DNA of 64,000 bases from Nocardioides aquaticus (GTDB lineage Bacteria > Actinomycetota > Actinomycetes > Propionibacteriales > Nocardioidaceae), in assembly GCF_018459925.1 (NCBI RefSeq), contig NZ_CP075371.1:1612001-1676000 (forward strand), in the 5' to 3' direction. Below are positions 62,245-64,000 of this stretch, piece after piece. The notes under the pieces are model-generated. The model did no database searches. It was not told where the DNA came from and saw only the letters and a list, made by a program, of their open reading frames with translations. Numbering within the stretch: the first letter of the stretch is position 1; every line of letters begins with the position of its first letter. The position numbers and the translations under genes are program-made.

Positions 62245-62255
62245 GCCCTGCCTGG

Positions 62256-63206
62256 CTACCGGCGCCGGCGAAGGCGCCGCCCTCCGCAGGCCAGCGCGAG
62301 CAGCACCGCCACGACCGCTGACGCCGTGTCGACGCGCCGGGCCAGGTCCAGCGCCCGGGCCACGTCGTACGGCTCGGGCGGGCGGACGGATCCGAGCACC
62401 TGGCGGTGCTCGACCCGATCGCCGTAGGTGTTCGCCCCGCCGAGCTGCAGGCCGAGCGCCCCGGCGAACGAGGCCTCGACCGGGCCGGCGTTGGGGCTGG
62501 GGTAGCCGGCGGCGTCGCGCCGCCACGCCTCGAGGGCCCCCCGCGGGTCTGGCCCGAGTGCCGCGGCGAGGAGGGCGGTCAGCCGGGCACCGGGGAGGTT
62601 GAGCAGGTCGTCGAGCCTGGCGGAGGCCCAGCCGAACTCCTCGTAGCGCTGGTTGTGGTGGCCGACCATCGCGTCGAGGGTGTTCGCTGCCCGGTAGCCG
62701 AGGAGCCCGGGTACGCCGGCCAGGCCACCGAGCACCAGCGGGGCGACGACGGCGTCGGACGTGTTCTCGGCGACTGACTCGACGACCGCACGTGCGATCT
62801 CGTCGGCGTCGAGGGTGCGTGTGTCACGACCGACGAGGTGGGTGAGCTGTCGGCGCGCCTCTGGCAGCCGACCCTGCTCCAGCAGCGCCGACACCGCCCG
62901 CCCCTCGCGTTCCAGCGAGGCTCCGCCGAGCACGACCCAGGTCGAGGTGGCGGTGACGACGACGTGCAGCGCGGGTCGACCCAGGGTGAGGCGCTCGACG
63001 ACCAGCCCGACGGTGACCGTGGCCCCGACGAGCACGCCGTCGTGGAGAACACCCCGCGCCCGTGTCGGCCGATAGAAGCGGGACTCCAGGGCGGCAGCGA
63101 TTGTGCCGAACCCGGCGACCGGGTGGAAGCATCGGGGGTCGGCCACGAAGCGGTCGGCGACGACGCCGAGTGCCAGGCCGGCGGCCCGCGAGAGCGCACG
63201 GCTCAT
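62256..63206 (-). CDS. cobD: Adenosylcobinamide-phosphate synthase CobD (CbiB)
   Basis: A 316-residue inner-membrane protein that attaches aminopropanol (or its phosphate) to cobyric acid. It has hydrophobic helices near residues 5-20, 55-75, 80-100 and at the C-terminus, and the family motifs DPRCFHPVAGFGTI, VESVAENTSDAVVAPL, YRAANTLDAMVGHHNQRY and SPNAGPVEASFAGAL. ATG 63206 is preferred; the longer frame is rich in arginine and glycine and overlaps cobS. It overlaps the cobS end by ATGA. Confidence 0.92.
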   Translation of the reverse strand: MSRALSRAAGLALGVVADRFVADPRCFHPVAGFGTIAAALESRFYRPTRARGVLHDGVLVGATVTVGLVVERLTLGRPALHVVVTATSTWVVLGGASLEREGRAVSALLEQGRLPEARRQLTHLVGRDTRTLDADEIARAVVESVAENTSDAVVAPLVLGGLAGVPGLLGYRAANTLDAMVGHHNQRYEEFGWASARLDDLLNLPGARLTALLAAALGPDPRGALEAWRRDAAGYPSPNAGPVEASFAGALGLQLGGANTYGDRVEHRQVLGSVRPPEPYDVARALDLARRVDTASAVVAVLLALACGGRRLRRRR

Positions 63207-63958
63207 GCGAGCCCCACCACCAGGGCGGCCAGGCAGAGCTCGATTGCCGCCCCGTACACATCCCCGGTCACGCCTCCGAAGCGGAGCACGGCCCGCCGCA
63301 CGAGAACCAGGACGACGACGACAGCTACCCCGGCCGCGATTGGCGCTCGCCACCAGTCACCCCCGGTCCACGCGACGAGTCCGGTGATGACGCACGTGAC
63401 CGACATCCACCCCAGCACCGTCGCGAAGCGGGTGACCGCTCCGGCGTAGTCGCCGCCCAGCCCGTCGGGACGGGCACCCGGGACACCGGCCGCGCACGTC
63501 AGCAGCAGCGCGCAGCGCGAGGCACAGACGAGGGCACCGGCCAGGACCGCGCTCTCCGGCGAGGCGATGATCGAGGCGAACGCAGCGGCCTGCAGCCCCA
63601 GCACGAGGAGCACGGCCGCACCACCGGCCGGGCCCGAGGTACCCGTGCGCATCACGGCCAGCGACCGTTCGCGGTCGTAGGACGCCGTCAGCCCGTCGGC
63701 GGTGTCCGACAGGCCGTCCACGTGGAAGGCCCGGCTGCCCAGCACGAGCGCCCCGACGCACAGGAGCCCGATGACGAGGGGGGGCAGACCGGCCGCCCGC
63801 CCGAGCCCGCCGACGGCCGCGACCGCGAGCCCGAGCGGAAGCACGGCTAAGGGGGCCAGCAGTATCGCCGCGCGGGCGACGGAACGGTCGACGAACCGTG
63901 GGGGAGCGACGCGCACCACGGTCAGCATCCCGACGGCGAGCCGCCAGCCGTCACGCAT
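63203..63958 (-). CDS. cobS: Cobalamin synthase CobS (adenosylcobinamide-GDP ribazoletransferase)
   Basis: A 251-residue polytopic membrane enzyme that joins the lower ligand to adenosylcobinamide-GDP. The active-site pattern FHVDGLSDTADGL is present near residue 79, followed by RTGTSGPAGGAAVLLVLGLQ and GVTGDVYGAAIELCLAALVV at the end. The ATG at 63958 lies inside the stop region of the gene upstream (ATGCGTGA), which decides the start over ATG 63985. Confidence 0.92.
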   Translation of the reverse strand: MRDGWRLAVGMLTVVRVAPPRFVDRSVARAAILLAPLAVLPLGLAVAAVGGLGRAAGLPPLVIGLLCVGALVLGSRAFHVDGLSDTADGLTASYDRERSLAVMRTGTSGPAGGAAVLLVLGLQAAAFASIIASPESAVLAGALVCASRCALLLTCAAGVPGARPDGLGGDYAGAVTRFATVLGWMSVTCVITGLVAWTGGDWWRAPIAAGVAVVVVLVLVRRAVLRFGGVTGDVYGAAIELCLAALVVGLA

Positions 63959-64000
63959 CCGGCATGAGCTCCGAGAGCATGGCAACGTCGCGGAGCACGG
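63951..64000 (-). CDS. C-terminal end of an upstream minus-strand gene
   Basis: The last 15 codons and TGA of a gene entering from the right edge (VLRDVAMLSELMPDA). It overlaps the cobS start by eight bases, so it is part of the same operon. In actinobacterial cob loci this position is often cobT, but the fragment is too short to identify. Confidence 0.55.
   Translation of the reverse strand, partial: VLRDVAMLSELMPDA

Noticed and set aside
62245..62255. Terminator between convergent cobU and cobD
   Set aside because: Only 11 bases separate the genes; GC-rich complementarity (GGCGCCGG-type) lies inside coding sequence and no T-run follows.

Overview
The window is high-GC DNA in which most genes overlap by the ATGA or GTGA of stop and start codons, GTG and TTG starts are common, and there is an SCO6880-type conjugation protein, a LysM/BTAD regulator and CobN-type (aerobic) cobalamin genes. 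This points to an actinobacterium; a Nocardioides-like (Propionibacteriales) host is my guess, not something the sequence proves. No tRNA, rRNA, CRISPR array, integrase or att site was recognised. The left end of the element lies outside the window.

Region by region. (1) 1-8769: a Tad (tight adherence) pilus operon: SAF/CpaB-like fragment, ParA-like ATPase, TadA, TadB, TadC, Flp pilin, three TadE/G-like pseudopilins, then a membrane-anchored LysM protein with a C-terminal BTAD-type regulatory region that is broken by an apparent one-base frameshift near 7931. (2) 8890-12059: an accessory patch with TcmP, its convergent partner of the phage Gp37/Gp68 (three-Cys) family, and a uracil-DNA glycosylase carrying an extra N-terminal domain. 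(3) 12304-20573: an actinobacterial conjugation (type IV secretion) operon: possible regulator, ParA-like protein, small two-helix membrane protein, VirB8/TcpC-like and TrbL/VirB6-like proteins, SCO6880-family protein, VirB4 ATPase, and a lysozyme-like/M23 wall hydrolase. (4) 20735-25307: a methyltransferase and a DUF262 gene interrupted by IS3-family copy 1. (5) 25411-39114: membrane anchor plus coupling ATPase (a split VirD4), DUF4913-like protein, and on the minus strand parB, DUF932, a giant MobF relaxase-helicase-primase and a small putative nuclease; then three unknown genes. (6) 39306-51246: a tightly packed defence operon behind a promoter flanked by an 11-bp inverted repeat: NYN RNase, HTH-methylase with an atypical EPPF motif, two different HsdM, HsdS, HsdR, an unknown 584-residue protein and a PLD-like protein cut off by IS3 copy 2. 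(7) 52656-64000: a cobalamin biosynthesis cluster with two cobalamin riboswitches, cobA, a CbiX/ferredoxin-like gene, cobN, cobF, a ferredoxin-like gene, cobQ (frameshifted in its P-loop), cobK, cobU and, convergent, cobD and cobS.

Regions 1-6 look like one integrative-conjugative or plasmid-like element carrying defence cargo; region 7 looks like stable host metabolism. The two identical IS3 copies (1292 bp each, opposite orientation, both in GGGTCCC-type targets) bracket 27.6 kb holding the coupling protein, relaxase, parB and the defence operon, and each one truncates a defence-type gene.
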